A DNA stretch of 64,000 nucleotides, from positions 2,488,237 through 2,552,236 of the forward strand of contig NW_004450381.1 of assembly GCF_000321225.1 (NCBI RefSeq), written 5' to 3'. Position numbers and translations under genes: made by a program. Of the stretch, positions 35,714 through 47,271 are shown piece by piece; position 1 is the first letter of the stretch, and every line of letters begins with the position of its first letter. The notes under the pieces are model-generated. The model was not told the DNA's origin, made no database searches, and saw only the letters and a program-made list of their open reading frames with translations. Source of the DNA: Odobenus rosmarus divergens (Eukaryota; Chordata; Mammalia; Carnivora; Odobenidae).

Positions 35714-36145
35714 CCAAGCACCAGGATAGACCAGCACACAGTAGTACTCAGCTTCCTTCTTGGGCTGGGACCCCAAAAAGGTGAGGGCAGCTTTGACCCC
35801 AGGAGGGAGCATGAGAACTGGGTGGGAGTCCATGAGTGTTTGTTGTGTTTGTCATAAATCAGTGTTGTGGGAGTTTGTCCAGACTTCTGCTGGAATCGGT
35901 GAGGATAGTTACCATTAGTGACTGTTCCAGTGCTGGAGTCACAGGTAAGAGTGACTGTCCCTCCTGGGGATAGTCAGAAGGGCTCTTGAGTCACCATAGC
36001 CTGACGACTGGTCTCTGAAACTGAAAACAGACTCAGGAATGAAGAACAGGAGCAGAAGGATCACTCCAAAGACCAGCCTCTGAAATCTCCATGAACCTGG
36101 ACAATGAATGAGTAGAGGGAGGACAAGAGGAGGGACCTAGGCCAT
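35714..36145 (-). pseudogene. IGLV pseudogene, V7-like
   Basis: Leader (36145-36097), intron and V exon (36014-35714) are all recognisable. The lesions are several. Leader codon 3 is TAG where the sister copies have TGG. Framework 1 has a net 3-base loss that creates an in-frame TGA after EPF. The conserved tryptophan in framework 2 is an arginine (PHRFQQK). Framework 3 lacks one base near 35795 ('ctggggtcaaag' against 'ttgggggcaaag' in the 47 kb copy), shifting the frame. Framework segments such as [13 protein letters not shown] and NKHSWTP still identify it, and both conserved cysteines (TLTC, YYC) survive. Its promoter octamer is also mutated. It cannot encode a light-chain variable domain, though it could donate sequence by conversion. 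Confidence 0.92.
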
Positions 36146-36255
36146 GGTGCAAACATCCCAAGGATCTACTGGCTTCTCAGCTGATGCTGAGCTCTCTATT
36201 GGCTCTTTTATTCCCTCCTCAATACCCTGGGTGAAGGATATGTGTGTGGTGCATT

Positions 36256-36263
36256 ATGCCAAT
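36256..36263 (-). promoter_or_regulatory. Degenerate IGLV octamer
   Basis: Minus-strand ATTGGCAT, one base off the ATTTGCAT octamer, 111 bases upstream of the pseudogene leader ATG. The other three units keep the perfect octamer at the same distance. Confidence 0.75.
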
Positions 36264-36539
36264 CTGTTCCATTTACTAGTCTCTCAACTGTGTCCTCAGC
36301 TCGAAAAGCAGCTCCCTTGCCAAGAGACAAGTTTACCTGATGAAGCAACCTTTTATGTGGGCCATTGAGTCCAGAACCCTTGTAATTTGGAGCTCTGAGT
36401 TTGTTTCAGACTGTGCTTACTTCTGAGGGAATGCATAGTGCCACATGAGGCCTTCATGAGGGCTTTCTTCAAGAGAAGGTGAACGCTGAGGTGATGGGAA
36501 ATAGGGAGAATGAAGGATCATCTGTTCATTCATTCAACT

Positions 36540-37347
36540 AACAAATATTGTTTTAATTCCTTTGATTTTTTCCCCCTACAACTTGTAGCTTGCCTTTCAC
36601 TTTCTTCCTGGTATATTTGGATGAGCAGAAGCTTTTACTTTTTTTTTTTTTTTAAGTAAGTTTTACGCCCAACGTGGGGCTCGAACTCATGACCCTGAGA
36701 TCAAGAGTCGCATCTACTGACTGAGCCAGCCAGGTACCGGAGAAGCTTTACTTTTTATGAAGTTCAATTTATCATATTTTTTTTCTTGTATCCTTGGTAT
36801 CTTTGTGCCTTGTCCATGGCAAGCTTATAAAAATATTCTCTCTCTCTCTCTTTTTTTTCCTAAATCTTTATTGTTTTGGCTTTCACATTTGGGTCCATAA
36901 TCCATATTGAATTAATTTTGTGTTTGGTGTGAGGTAGGGAGTCTAAGTTCCTTTTTTCCTTTTCTAATACAAATATCCAGTTGTTCTAGTATCATTTATT
37001 AAAAGCACTTTTTTCCTTTGACTTTCATTGGTAGCTTTGTTGAAAAATCAAGTAGTCACACTTGTAACTTGTAACACTTGTTTAAATGTCTTGGTTTATT
37101 TGTTTATTTCTCCAGCTTTATTGAGGTATAATTGACAAATAAAATTGTATATATTTAAAGTGTACAGTGTGATGATCTGGTATATGTATACATTGTGAAG
37201 AGATGTCCACGATTGAGTTCATTAGTGCATCTATCATCTCACATAATTACCTTTTTGTGTGTATGTGATGAGAACACTTAAGATAGATTGTCTTAGCAAA
37301 TTTAAAGTATACAATACAGTATAAAGTGTTGGTTTATTTTTGAAACA
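36540..37347 (-). mobile_element. Old L1, antisense (left part; continues at 38851)
   Basis: Antisense L1 text such as 'tccatattgaattaattttg', 'ccagttgttctagtatcatt' and 'ttattgaggtataattgaca'. The younger L1 at 37366-38832 splits it. The right part resumes at 38851 with 'gattactatagttttataga'. Confidence 0.75.
36641..36741 (-). mobile_element. Relic tRNA-derived SINE, reverse
   Basis: 'gcccaacgtggggctcgaac', 'gaccctgagatcaagagtcg' and 'ctgactgagccagccaggta'. The flank 'agaagcttt-actttt' is repeated on both sides. Confidence 0.85.
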
Positions 37348-37365
37348 CCCATACCACACAGTCTT

Positions 37366-38832
37366 TTTTTAATTTTTTTTATTATTATGTTATGTTAATC
37401 ACCATACATTACATCATTAGTTTTTGATGTAGTGCTCCATGATTCAGTGTTTGCGTATAACACCCAGTGCTCCATGCAGAATGTGCCCTCTTTTTTTTTT
37501 AATAATTTTTTTATTGTTATGTTAACCACCATGCATTACATCATTAGTTTTTGATGCAGTGNNNNNNNNNNNNNNNNNNNNNNNNNNNNNNNNNNNNNNN
37601 NNNNNNNNNNNNNNNNNNNNNNNNNNNNNNNNNNNNNNNNNNNNNNNNNNNNNNNNNNNNNNNNNNNNNNNNNNNNNNNNNNNNNNNNNNNNNNNNNNNN
37701 NNNNNNNNNNNNNNNNNNNNNNNNNNNNNNNNNNNNNNNNNNNNNNNNNNNNNNNNNNNNNNNNNNNNNNNNNNNNNNNNNNNNNNNNNNNNNNNNNNNN
37801 NNNNNNNNNNNNNNNNNNNNNNNNNNNNNNNNNNNNNNNNNNNNNNNNNNNNNNNNNNNNNNNNNNNNNNNNNNNNNNNNNNNNNNNNNNNNNNNNNNNN
37901 NNNNNNNNNNNNNNNNNNNNNNNNNNNNNNNNNNNNNNNNNNNNNNNNNNNNNNNNNNNNNNNNNNNNNNNNNNNNNNNNNNNNNNNNNNNNNNNNNNNN
38001 NNNNNNNNNNNNNNNNNNNNNNNNNNNNNNNNNNNNNNNNNNNNNNNNNNNNNNNNNNNNNNNNNNNNNNNNNNNNNNNNNNNNNNNNNNNNNNNNNNNN
38101 NNNNNNNNNNNNNNNNNNNNNNNNNNNNNNNNNNNNNNNNNNNNNNNNNNNNNNNNNNNNNNNNNNNNNNNNNNNNNNNNNNNNNNNNNNNNNNNNNNNN
38201 NNNNNNNNNNNNNNNNNNNNNNNNNNNNNNNNNNNNNNNNNNNNNNNNNNNNNNNNNNNNNNNNNNNNNNNNNNNNNNNNNNNNNNNNNNNNNNNNNNNN
38301 NNNNNNNNNNNNNNNNNNNNNNNNNNNNNNNNNNNNNNNNNNNNNNNNNNNNNNNNNNNNNNNNNNTTGTTTCCTGAGATTAAGAATTCCTCATATCAGT
38401 GAGGTCATATGATACATGTCTTTCTCTGATTGACTTATTTCACTCAGCATAGTACCCTGCTGTTCCATCCATGTCGTTGCAAATGGCAAGATTTCATTCC
38501 TTTTGATGGCTGCATAATATTTCATTGTATATATATACCACATCTTCTTTATCCATTCATCTGTCGATGGACATCTTGGCTCTTTCCACAGTTCAGCTAT
38601 TGTGGACATTGCTGCTATAAACATTGGGGTGCACGTACCCCTTCGGATCCTGACATTTGTATCTTTGGTGTAAATACCCAGTAGTGCAATTGCTGGATCA
38701 TATGGGAGCTCTATTTTCAACTTTTTGAGGAACCTCCATGCTGTTTTCCAGAGTGGCTGCACCAGCATGCATTCCCACCAGCAGTGTAGGAGGGTTCCCC
38801 TTTCTCTGCATCCCCGCCAACATCTGTTGTTT
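37366..38832 (-). mobile_element. 5'-truncated L1 with 18-bp target duplication, containing a nested L1 end and an assembly gap
   Basis: A perfect 18-bp duplication, cccataccacacagtctt, flanks the element at 37348-37365 and 38833-38850. The minus frame at 38837-38391 reads the ORF2 C-terminus (ending [17 protein letters not shown]) with few lesions, so the copy is fairly young. Within it, a second L1 3' end begins at about 37490 with a new T-run, so one L1 is nested in another. An 805-base run of N fills the middle. Confidence 0.92.
37562..38366. other. Assembly gap (805 N)
   Basis: Undetermined bases inside the nested L1 structure, where near-identical 3' ends are expected to confuse assembly. 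Confidence 1.
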
Positions 38833-38850
38833 CCCATACCACACAGTCTT

Positions 38851-39010
38851 GATTACTATAGTTTTATAGAAGTTTTCAAGATTACTAGGGCTATTCTAGG
38901 TCCTTTAGATTTCCAGGTAACTTTAAAATCATTTAATAATTTCTGCCAACCCATTGGAATTTTGGGATTGGTTTGAATGTCTATTACAATTTGGAGATAT
39001 GTAATATCTT
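38851..39010 (-). mobile_element. Old L1, antisense (right part)
   Basis: Resumes the L1 interrupted at 37347, with 'ggctattctaggtcctttag' and 'aattttgggattggtttgaa'. Confidence 0.65.
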
Positions 39011-40045
39011 AAAAATATTGAGACAATTTTTCACTTCTTCCTTTCCAATTTTTATGTCTTCCTCACTTTTTTTGAATCAAAATGAAATCTCTGATTTAAT
39101 TCAGGTTTCACCTCGATGAGGAACATTAGGTGAGCTTGGTCCCTTCCATAAAATGTTTCACAGACTTTCATTGGTAACATTTTAATGGCTTTTTAAGAAG
39201 GAAGTTTCCAGTAACATATATTTTACTTTTTATGTAATAATAAGTCATTAAAATATGACAACACAAGTTGACACTTTCTGGGAGAGGATGCATATATTTC
39301 TGTATGAACAGTAGACATGTGTTAGGTCATCAGGCTTTGGCATGTCCAAGCTCTGAAAATGAATACTATTTTCTATGTATCAATTAAAACTTCATGAATC
39401 ATGAAGTTCAAGGAAACCTAAAGGATCTTGAAAGCATGCTTGTCACGTTGTTCTTTGACATAAGGCCTACCCCAGGGATTTTTCATGAGGTAAACACATT
39501 TCAGTGGTACATTTAAGTACTGTGAAACATAATTTTCATATTACTGAAAACATAGTTATCATATAAACAGTGAGTACATGCCTAATTTAAGTATCCCATT
39601 AATGAAGGAGCAACCAGAATGGCAAAGCTGATTCAATAAGGATATACAGAGCAACATACATTTATTTATTTATTTGTTTGTTTATTTATTTATTTTCAGA
39701 GTAGCATTTGTATAGTCAGTGGGGAAAATGTTGAAATAAGATAGCTAAAGTAGACCTGCTAAATTAAATACAAAGCTGGTTGAAAATCCTAAAAAAATAA
39801 CCCTTGGGATTATCTTTTCTATTTTACTTCAATCTATTTTTTATATGCTAATGTAAACATACCAGTTATAAAATATCTGGACCCTAATCAATTCTTAGAC
39901 AAATAAATTAAACAGTTTTTTAAGGTCAGATGGGACCATTAAAAAATCTCTAGTGTGACATTCTAGAGTCATACGATTACCTTTTTGTTGTATTTCCAAA
40001 TTTTGGATTATATTTTCTTGAACACTAATTTTAAAAAACCTTTCT
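39011..40045. other. No gene seen
   Basis: AT-rich DNA with a (TTTA)n patch at 39661-39692. Nothing else is supported. Confidence 0.5.
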
Positions 40046-40470
40046 ATAAAAATTATTTTAAAATAATCATATAGTCACAGGCAGTTGCAAAAATAGTGCA
40101 TGGAGTCCCAAGTACCCTTCATTCAGCTTCCCACATTGGTGACATCTTACATACATGAAATAATATCAAAACCAGAACTTAATATTGGTATAGTACTGTT
40201 AACTAGACTACAGACCTTGTCTACTTTTCACCATATTTTACATGCATACATTTTTGTGTGTGTGGTATGTGTGTGTAGTTAGTTCTACAGAATTTTATCT
40301 TAAGTTTACGTCTGTGTAACCATCACCACAGTCAAGATACAGAATTGTTCCAGCATGACAAAGGCATCACCTCATGCTGCCCCTTTGTATTTGCACACCT
40401 CTCCCATCTTTGTTACCTGGCAACCCTAATGTAGTCTCTCCATCTCTATAGTTTTGTCAAAAATTTTTCG
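40046..40470 (+). repeat. Old interspersed repeat, copy A (copy B at 63590)
   Basis: 'gcagttgcaaaaatagtgca', 'acccttcattcagcttccca' and 'actgttaactagactacaga' share order with 'gacagaaaaaatgcaaaggt', 'acctttcacccagattattc' and 'gatcgcagactttatccaga' at 63.6 kb. It is an ancient family I do not name. Confidence 0.5.
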
Positions 40471-41628
40471 TCATGGATGGAACACATGTTAATTGCTGAC
40501 AGTGATGGACATACAAAAAGATTAAAGGAATGAAATAAACACTTGGAACCACTGATAGGCCCTGACTACTGTCAATTTTTGATGAGGCCTTTTTAAGACT
40601 TGGGTGTTAAGATATTTTGAGGATGGCACAAAAGAAATGTTTGTTTGTTTTTTTTTCCCTAGGCCCAGGACTCTCACACCTAGTCCTGGACACTTTTTTC
40701 ACCCTTGTATGCAGAGTTTCCCACTAAAACAACTGATGGGTATATCTTGAGGAGGAACCTTCATTCAAGAATACATTCATGCCTGAGTTCACTCATTGGA
40801 TGAAAACTCATCAGCTCCTGTACTGGAGACATTTTTCTAGGTACCAGGAGGAATATATCAGAGAGCAGAATGGCAACAGATCCTGTCATGAAAAGGTTTA
40901 CAGTCTTGCAGCGCAACCGCTTCTGGACCATATCTGAAATGAGAGGTTATGATTGTTTGGATTTTCCTGGGGTGCATCAAGATGATTCCAGTCATGGAGG
41001 TGCTGATGTGATAGAGCCTTTGGAAACTAAAGGATTTAGATATTCATTCATCCATGCATTCAACTTCATAAAATTTTTATTACAAACAGAAAATGATTTG
41101 AAAACAAATTCCACCCTCTTGGATTTAGAGTCTATTTGAGAAGAGACTGGGAAAAATATATAGCTGAGAAAATATGTTATCATCACACATGAATAAGTGC
41201 GGCAAATCTGTCTGGAGAAGTCAAGGGACACTTTTCAGAGGAGGTAAAAATCTGAATGAAATTCAACCTTTGAGAAAGACCAGCATGGAGACAGACATAA
41301 CGGGGATGCTGGGCAGAGGGGTGGGGGTTGGTCAGATGGTGCATTCTGAATGAGAGATCATCCTACATAAAGTATTAGGGGCAAGAAAGAAATGTGTTAT
41401 CCAAATAATTGAAAGTAAGTTGACTGGACTGGACTGAAGGATGGGGCTGAGAATTTGGGTCACAAATGCTGAAAAGGGCTGAGAATATCTCAGTTAGGCT
41501 TTTGGACTTGATGTCTTAGATTGTGTATGTGACTTTTGAAGGGAGAAGTGTCAGGAGCATACTTGTAGTTTAGGAGAACAATAAAGGAAAAGATGTTTTC
41601 AAGAAGGAAGATGTCAGTACTTTTTTTA
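40471..41628. other. No gene seen
   Basis: Short frames only. The segment at about 40780-41590 vaguely resembles an old L2-type 3' region, but I cannot support a call. Confidence 0.4.
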
Positions 41629-41822
41629 AAGATTATTTTTTTAAGATTTTATTTATTTGACAGAGAGACCGTGAGAGAGGGAACACAAGCAGGGGCAGTA
41701 GGAGAGGGAGAAGCAGGCTTCCCACGGAGAAGGGAGCCCGATGCGGGGCTCGATCCCAGGACCCTGGGATCATGACCTGAGCCGAAGACAGACACTTAAT
41801 GACTGAGCCACCCAGGCGCCCC
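41629..41822 (-). mobile_element. CAN-SINE, reverse
   Basis: Near-consensus, head 'gagccacccaggcgcccc'. The flank 'cagtactttt' is present on both sides. Confidence 0.95.
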
Positions 41823-41981
41823 AGTACTTTTAACAGATAGTAAGAGGGCAAGTTAGATGAAAAGTAAAATGTACCCGTGAAGTTGTCAATTAGAAGCTCC
41901 TTCCTGACATCATTAATCAGAGCACTTGAGGAGGTAACAGACAGGGAAATCCTTCTGCAGAGGTCTGAAAAATGAATGGGG

Positions 41982-41982
<1 letters not shown>

Positions 41983-42022
<40 letters not shown>
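41983..42022 (+). repeat. (GT)n microsatellite
   Basis: About 19 GT units. Confidence 0.95.
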
Positions 42023-42023
<1 letters not shown>

Positions 42024-42049
42024 TGTGTAGAATAACAAGCTACAACCCC

Positions 42050-42831
42050 CACTCCTCCATGGAAAGAGCTCAGAAGAGAGGAGCAAGCACCAATCTGTGG
42101 AAATAATTTTTTTTTTTTTTAAAGGGAAGAGGGACTGGGAATCAGGACATAGAGACCTTGTTTACATTTAGAAAGCATCATCTTGGGGCATAGGACTTAG
42201 AAGACCAGGCTTGTTTGTGAGACAAAGAGTTGGCAAAATAGTTTTAGGCTCTTTTCTCTCCCCCCTTGCTGTCCTGGCTGGATTGCTGCTTGTACTTCAC
42301 CACTGAGAGATAAGAAACAAAAAACCCAGCTCAGGCCAAACTGAATTTGCAGCCTAACAATGGGGCAGCAGGGATGAGCTGCAGAGCAGGTAATGTTTAA
42401 GTATTTCTTCCTTCACTCATCCTCCTCTAGGCCCTAAATTTACAAGAAAAAAAAGATGAATAGGTTGTAAAAAGCAATCTTAGGAGGAGAGAAATGGAGA
42501 TAGGGAGTGGTGGGGTCTACAGTCACCTAGATGGGGCAAAACCAACAGAAGAGAGTGGACTCTACTGCACTCTAAGCCCTGGGCTCTGTTCCTGAGCAGA
42601 TCACTCCTCCTTACTTAAATTGACAGAGGTAACACTTCAGTGCCTTCTCCTGACACCTTTCTAATCTAAATAGCTGATATCCTTGTAGAATGATCACAAA
42701 AATAAAAAGACACATAGAAATGTATACACTAAATAAAAAGGATCACTATATAAAAAGAGGCATCAACTCAACATTTTAACAACATGAGCTAGAATTAATG
42801 AAATAGAGCATCAAGATTTTTTTTCAATTTT
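42050..42831. other. No gene seen
   Basis: No supported feature apart from a T-run at about 42109-42120. Confidence 0.5.
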
Positions 42832-42938
42832 TTTTTTTTTTAATTTTAAGTAGGCTCCGTGCCCCACATGAGGTTTGACCTCAAGGGCCTGAGACCAAGA
42901 GTTGCATGCTCCACCACCTGAGCCAGCTAGGTGCCCCT
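42832..42938 (-). mobile_element. Relic tRNA-derived SINE, reverse
   Basis: 'taggctccgtgccccacatg', 'gggcctgagaccaagagttg' and 'cacctgagccagctaggtgc'. Flanks 'agagcatcaagattt' and 'tagaacatcaatattt' look like a worn target duplication. Confidence 0.85.
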
Positions 42939-43019
42939 AGAACATCAATATTTAAATGTTCTCAAAGATATAATAAGGAAAAATAATGGAAACAAAAGAT
43001 TGAGAGGATTTGTTACACC

Positions 43020-43330
43020 GAAAGACTTACAAGTGTCCTCCATGCCCTGCATAGCTTCCTCCCCAACCTCCTCAAATTTTTGCACAAATATCATCTTAGT
43101 GTGGCCTATTGATCAGATTATTTTAAAATTATATCCTCGTGTCATTCTTTATTCCCATTCTCTGCTTTATTTTTATCCACAGCACTTACCACTTTCTAAC
43201 ATACTACACAATTTATCTTTCTGCTCTCTCTGAAAACATATTCTCCATAAGGTCATTGATCTGTATCCTTAGCGCCTAGAACATGGCCTAACTCATAGTG
43301 GGTACTCACAAATACTTGTTGAACTAGATC
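43020..43330 (-). repeat. L2-like fragment, antisense
   Basis: 'agcacttaccactttctaac', 'atccttagcgcctagaacat' and 'tactcacaaatacttgttga' match the reverse complement of an L2-type 3' end. Confidence 0.55.
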
Positions 43331-43417
43331 AGTAAGTGAAGAAGTGCAAGAGGTATAGGAATAAAGCATAAGGTATTAACTTACGGATCTACTTTCTAAT
43401 AAAGCCAGGGCAAAAGG

Positions 43418-43496
43418 TAAAAAGGAAGGAAGGAATATAGAAAGGGGGAGAGAGAGGAAGGGAAGAAGGAAGGGAGGGAAGAAAGGAAGAATAAAA
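43418..43496 (+). repeat. (GGAA)n-rich purine tract
   Basis: Interrupted aagg/gaag units. Confidence 0.9.
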
Positions 43497-43559
43497 GAAC
43501 ATACACCAACCTGGACTAAAATAATAAATGATATCTATGATGTGAGGATGTTGTGGGTT

Positions 43560-44460
43560 GGGCACTGGGAGTGGAACCAAAAAGAATTGAGAGGTTGCTA
43601 AAGCATTGAGTGTTTAGTTGTAGGTGAGCTGTCAGTAGGGGCCACAGACAACTGAAGGCATGGCTGGAGCACTAGTATCTTCTTTCTCTTGCGGCTATTG
43701 GCAGGCCTTGGTAGCTTCCCATGTGGGCTTCTCCATGAGGTTGTGTTGGGCAGGGTATCTTGCTTCCCACAGGAAAAGTGATCCAAGAGAAAGCAAGAGA
43801 GAGCAACCAAGACAGGCCACTAGCGTTTTATAACCTAGTATCAGTGTTCACATCCCATCACTTTTGTGTTCTACTTGTTAGAATCCAGGTTTATACAAAT
43901 AGGTTAAAGACGGGCTCAGTATTGGCCCCTATGTTTTTTTCTTCTTCAGTGCAGACTGTGGCCATTACCCGGCCTGCACCAAAATCCATTTTTTACGCAT
44001 CCAATTGCTTTAAATATGGACCGAATGAGCATGTATCTCGCCATTTAGAGCCTGCATGCTTTGCATGCCCCATGAAACTGCACTTGACACCTGCTAGCCT
44101 TGATGAGACAAATCCTTGCCCTATAGAAGACCCCCAACTGCTTTATAGCTGGCTGTCTGACCTGGAGGCTGTACTGCTGAATGGCCTCTCCTAGACTCGT
44201 AAGCCTTTCTCTGATTCTCGTTCTACCTGGGAATTCTTTGCCTTCTTTTTCTGGGTGTTGGCCCTATGCCACTCTTTCTGGAAGGTTTACAGCTGTGAGG
44301 GACTTCCCTGCTTACCTGACCTTTCTCAGTGCCACGCAAAGCTCTCTGTGTGTTACTGTCCTCTCCTCACGGCACTTTTTGCCCTTTTCCTCCATCAGCC
44401 TTAGATCCTCAGACTCCGTAACCATGTTTCTTTGAGGCTGAATATTTCAGATTGTATTTG
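43560..44460 (+). other. Unassigned region, possibly repeat- or LTR-derived
   Basis: A 144-codon frame (43760-44194) is present, but its protein shows no domain I recognise and the base composition is ordinary. The left part (43620-43880) resembles the old repeat around 8040-8290. The right part ('tgtactgctgaatggcctct', 'gactcgtaagcctttctctg') has an LTR-like feel. I do not call it a gene. Confidence 0.3.
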
Positions 44461-44525
44461 GAACTTTATGAATGTTAGATTGCATTGATATCAGATCCAT
44501 TATAGTCCTCTAAATAATTTTTATT

Positions 44526-44654
44526 TTTTTTAAAGATTTTGTTTATTTGTCCGATATATAGAGAGAGAGCACAAGCAGGGGGAAGGGCAGGCAGAGGGAG
44601 AAGCAGGCTCCCTGCTGAGCAAGAAGCCCGATGCGGGACTGGATCCCAGGACCA
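44526..44654 (-). mobile_element. CAN-SINE, reverse, head missing
   Basis: Starts with 'tttttttaaagattttgttt' and stops at 'gatcccaggacc', before the tRNA-derived head, so it is 5' truncated. Confidence 0.92.
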
Positions 44655-45640
44655 GTGTCAGATCCTTATGCCCAGGCTCCACCCACAGGGGCAGTGAGTA
44701 AGGTTAAGAACAAAAGTTTCCAAGCCACTGTGGAGATGCCCCAGAACTCTGTTTCTCAAGTCACACAGCAGGGCAAACAGCCCCCAGTCTCTCTTATTCC
44801 CTCCCCAACCACTGGGGAGGGAGAGGATTCTGTAAATATATTCTACTACCCCTGGTTGTGTCTCCTCACATGGGGCATGGAGCTCAGCCATTCGTCTTGA
44901 GGTGGAGCTGGTTGGAGGTAGGGAGGGCATGGTCAGTGACTCCCTAGTGACTCTGGGAGGACACAGCTGCTGGGTCCCTAAGCACAAAACAGAGGCAGGG
45001 CCCCAGGTGTCTGGTTTCCCAGCTGAGAGTTCAACCACCAGACCCTCTTCCCAGGCTGCTCATATCCAAGTTTCTCTTCCTACTTGATTCCTCATACATC
45101 AGTACCTAGGGCAGAGTGGTGAGTATTTGGGAGGATAAATTAACATGTTTGTGTGGTTCACTGCATTCACTAGGAAATGAGGGGACCCTGGGGGAGTAGA
45201 AGGAGAAGGTACTGGCTGAGGTGAACAAAAGAGAATAAGCACACTTAGGGATCTTCAGAACTAAGGGAATAGAGACGTTCTAGAAGGAGGAAGGAATGTA
45301 AGTGTCCACTTCCAAGTAGTAAAGATCTGGACAAATGGCCGTGGCTGTCCTGATATAAGGGCCTTGGTGATTAACCGTGGAGGGAAAGGTGAGAAGGGTG
45401 GCAGGAAAGGGAGAGAGAGCCATGAACTTAGAAGAGAAATCTGAATCAGAGATAGGGAAGAGTCTGCACTTCAAAATGGGACTGGAGGAGAAGCAAATAG
45501 GGAGATTGGACAGGAGCCCCAGGGACTTCAGGTTTTTTTGTTTGTTTTTGTTTTCTGTTCTTAAAGAAAGAGGGGCCTCTGTTCTCCTGGCAAGATCCAA
45601 GCATGGAGGGCTGGGATAGTGCTTCTATAATGTAAACTCA
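44655..45640. other. No gene seen
   Basis: A 126-codon minus frame (44658-45038) has no immunoglobulin framework residues or other domain. I see nothing further. Confidence 0.5.
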
Positions 45641-45647
45641 GTTCTTT

Positions 45648-45852
45648 TTTTTTTTTTTTTAAGATTTTATTTATTTATTTGACAGAGAGGGACACAGCGA
45701 GAGAGAGGGAACACAAGCAGGGGGAGTGGGAGAGGGAGAAGCAGGTCTCCCATGGAGCAGGGAGCCCGTTGCGGGGCTCAATCCCAGCACCCCGGGATCA
45801 TGACCTGAGCCGAAGGCAGACGCTTAACGACTGAGCCACCCAGGCGCCCCAC
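45648..45852 (-). mobile_element. Young CAN-SINE, reverse
   Basis: Near-consensus. A perfect 14-bp target duplication (aaactcagttcttt) lies at 45634-45647 and 45853-45866. The equivalent site in the 59 kb duplicate unit lacks it, so it inserted after the duplication. Confidence 0.95.
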
Positions 45853-45952
45853 AAACTCAGTTCTTTATGTCAGAGATTTCTCTTAGGTTCTTGTCTGCCA
45901 GTGATTCTCCTTATTTATACTATTCATACGGATTTCCTATTATTAAAACATA

Positions 45953-46090
45953 TATGTGGATTTGTGGGGCAAGCTTTTAGAAATGTGGAGCCTCTGCCCT
46001 CACTCCTGGCCCACTGAACCAGAATCCACCTTTTACAAGATCCTTGGGTGACTTGCTTACACATTAACGTTTGAGAGACACTGGTCTAAT
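45953..46090. repeat. MER5-like DNA-transposon relic
   Basis: 'gaaccagaatccacctttta', 'caagatccttgggtgacttg' and 'tttgagagacactggtctaa' are typical. The same relic lies at 59050-59190 in the sister unit, so it predates the duplication. Confidence 0.55.
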
Positions 46091-46441
46091 GCAGGCTCAG
46101 AGACAACAGTGTGGTTTTGGCTATGCATTGTCCCACATGTCTCAAACTATTCTGCTTCCAACAAACATGTGCAGCAACTAACTTCCTGTTTTCCTATTTG
46201 GTGCATTGTATAATCAGGAGTAATGACTTGAGGCTTCCCATTGACAATGGCAGGCATCTCCTCCTTCTGATCTCACAAACTCCACAGAAATGACCAGGAA
46301 TGTTTTATTAATAATAAGATGATGTAACATCACTCCTTTATTTGGCTAGTAAACATTTGGAATTACCTAAATGCTATAATATTGCATCAGTACTCAAATC
46401 AAAATAATAAAAAAAACTGCTTAATATTTATATATATGTTT

Positions 46442-46625
46442 TAAAGATTTATTTATTTTAGAGGGGGGAGGGGCAAGGGGGAGAGGGAGAGAGAGAATCT
46501 CTAGCAGACTCTCTGCTGAGTGAGGAGCCTAACCCAGGGCTCCATCGCAGGACCCTGAGTTCATGACCTGAGCTGAAATCAAGAGTCAGACACTTAATCT
46601 ACTGACTGAGCCACTCAGGTGCCCC
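46442..46625 (-). mobile_element. CAN-SINE, reverse
   Basis: Tail 'aaagatttatttattttaga', 'tcatgacctgagctgaaatc' and head 'gagccactcaggtgcccc'. Confidence 0.93.
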
Positions 46626-47232
46626 TTGTATATTTTTTAATAAATGGGAAATTACTACATTAATCTTATATGGCAGGAGCTGTATATAAAATGCAGAAAT
46701 ATGAGTGCAAGTTTTGATAACAATTGTGGAAACATTGAGAACAAAAATTAAAGAAAGCATTCAAATTCAGAAATATAGTTTATATTGATTGTAGTTATAT
46801 TGTTATTAGTAAAGTTTTGGCATAAAGGACCTTTTTGGAAAACTTGGTAATTTTTAATACTTTTGATTTTATACAATACATGAATGCTGCATTAAATGCA
46901 ACCCAATTAAATAAATGTTAATATATAGAGAGTGTTTCTTCTCTTTGCACTTAACCAGCAAAGTACCTCATGGAGGATGCTCCTTTTAGGAAGAAATGTG
47001 TTTGATCTCAGCCCTTAGATCTGATCCAGTTGTTACTATTCCTTTTGGGTTATGAAATAATTGGATTTTGCTTTTCCTGAATTAGTTCCTTCCAAATCAT
47101 CCATTTAGGGCTAAGGTAGTTAGAAGAGTCAATCCAGACCCTTCCCTTTACCTTCAAAATATGGTTCACATTTAGGCTGCTTCAGAGTTGGTATGTCTGA
47201 TCATGTGATCTCTTTATCACAAGGGCTGGGGC

Positions 47233-47271
47233 ATGTTTTGTCCTGGTTTCTCATCTGAATCCAACACTGTG
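47233..47271 (-). other. Recombination signal of the 47 kb IGLV gene
   Basis: Minus strand: perfect heptamer CACAGTG (47271-47265), 23-bp spacer, nonamer ACAAAACAT (47241-47233; six of nine consensus positions). The 23-bp spacer is what V-lambda segments carry. Confidence 0.88.

Noticed and set aside
37551..38402. Long open frames across 37551-38402
   Set aside because: They consist of undetermined bases in the assembly gap.
38391..38837. 148-codon minus frame as a host gene
   Set aside because: It is the same L1 ORF2 C-terminus inside an insertion with target duplications.
44658..45038. 126-codon minus frame near the V genes as another IGLV
   Set aside because: No framework residues, no paired cysteines, and no heptamer-23-nonamer signal. 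A CACAGTG at about 44727 has no nonamer at the right distance.
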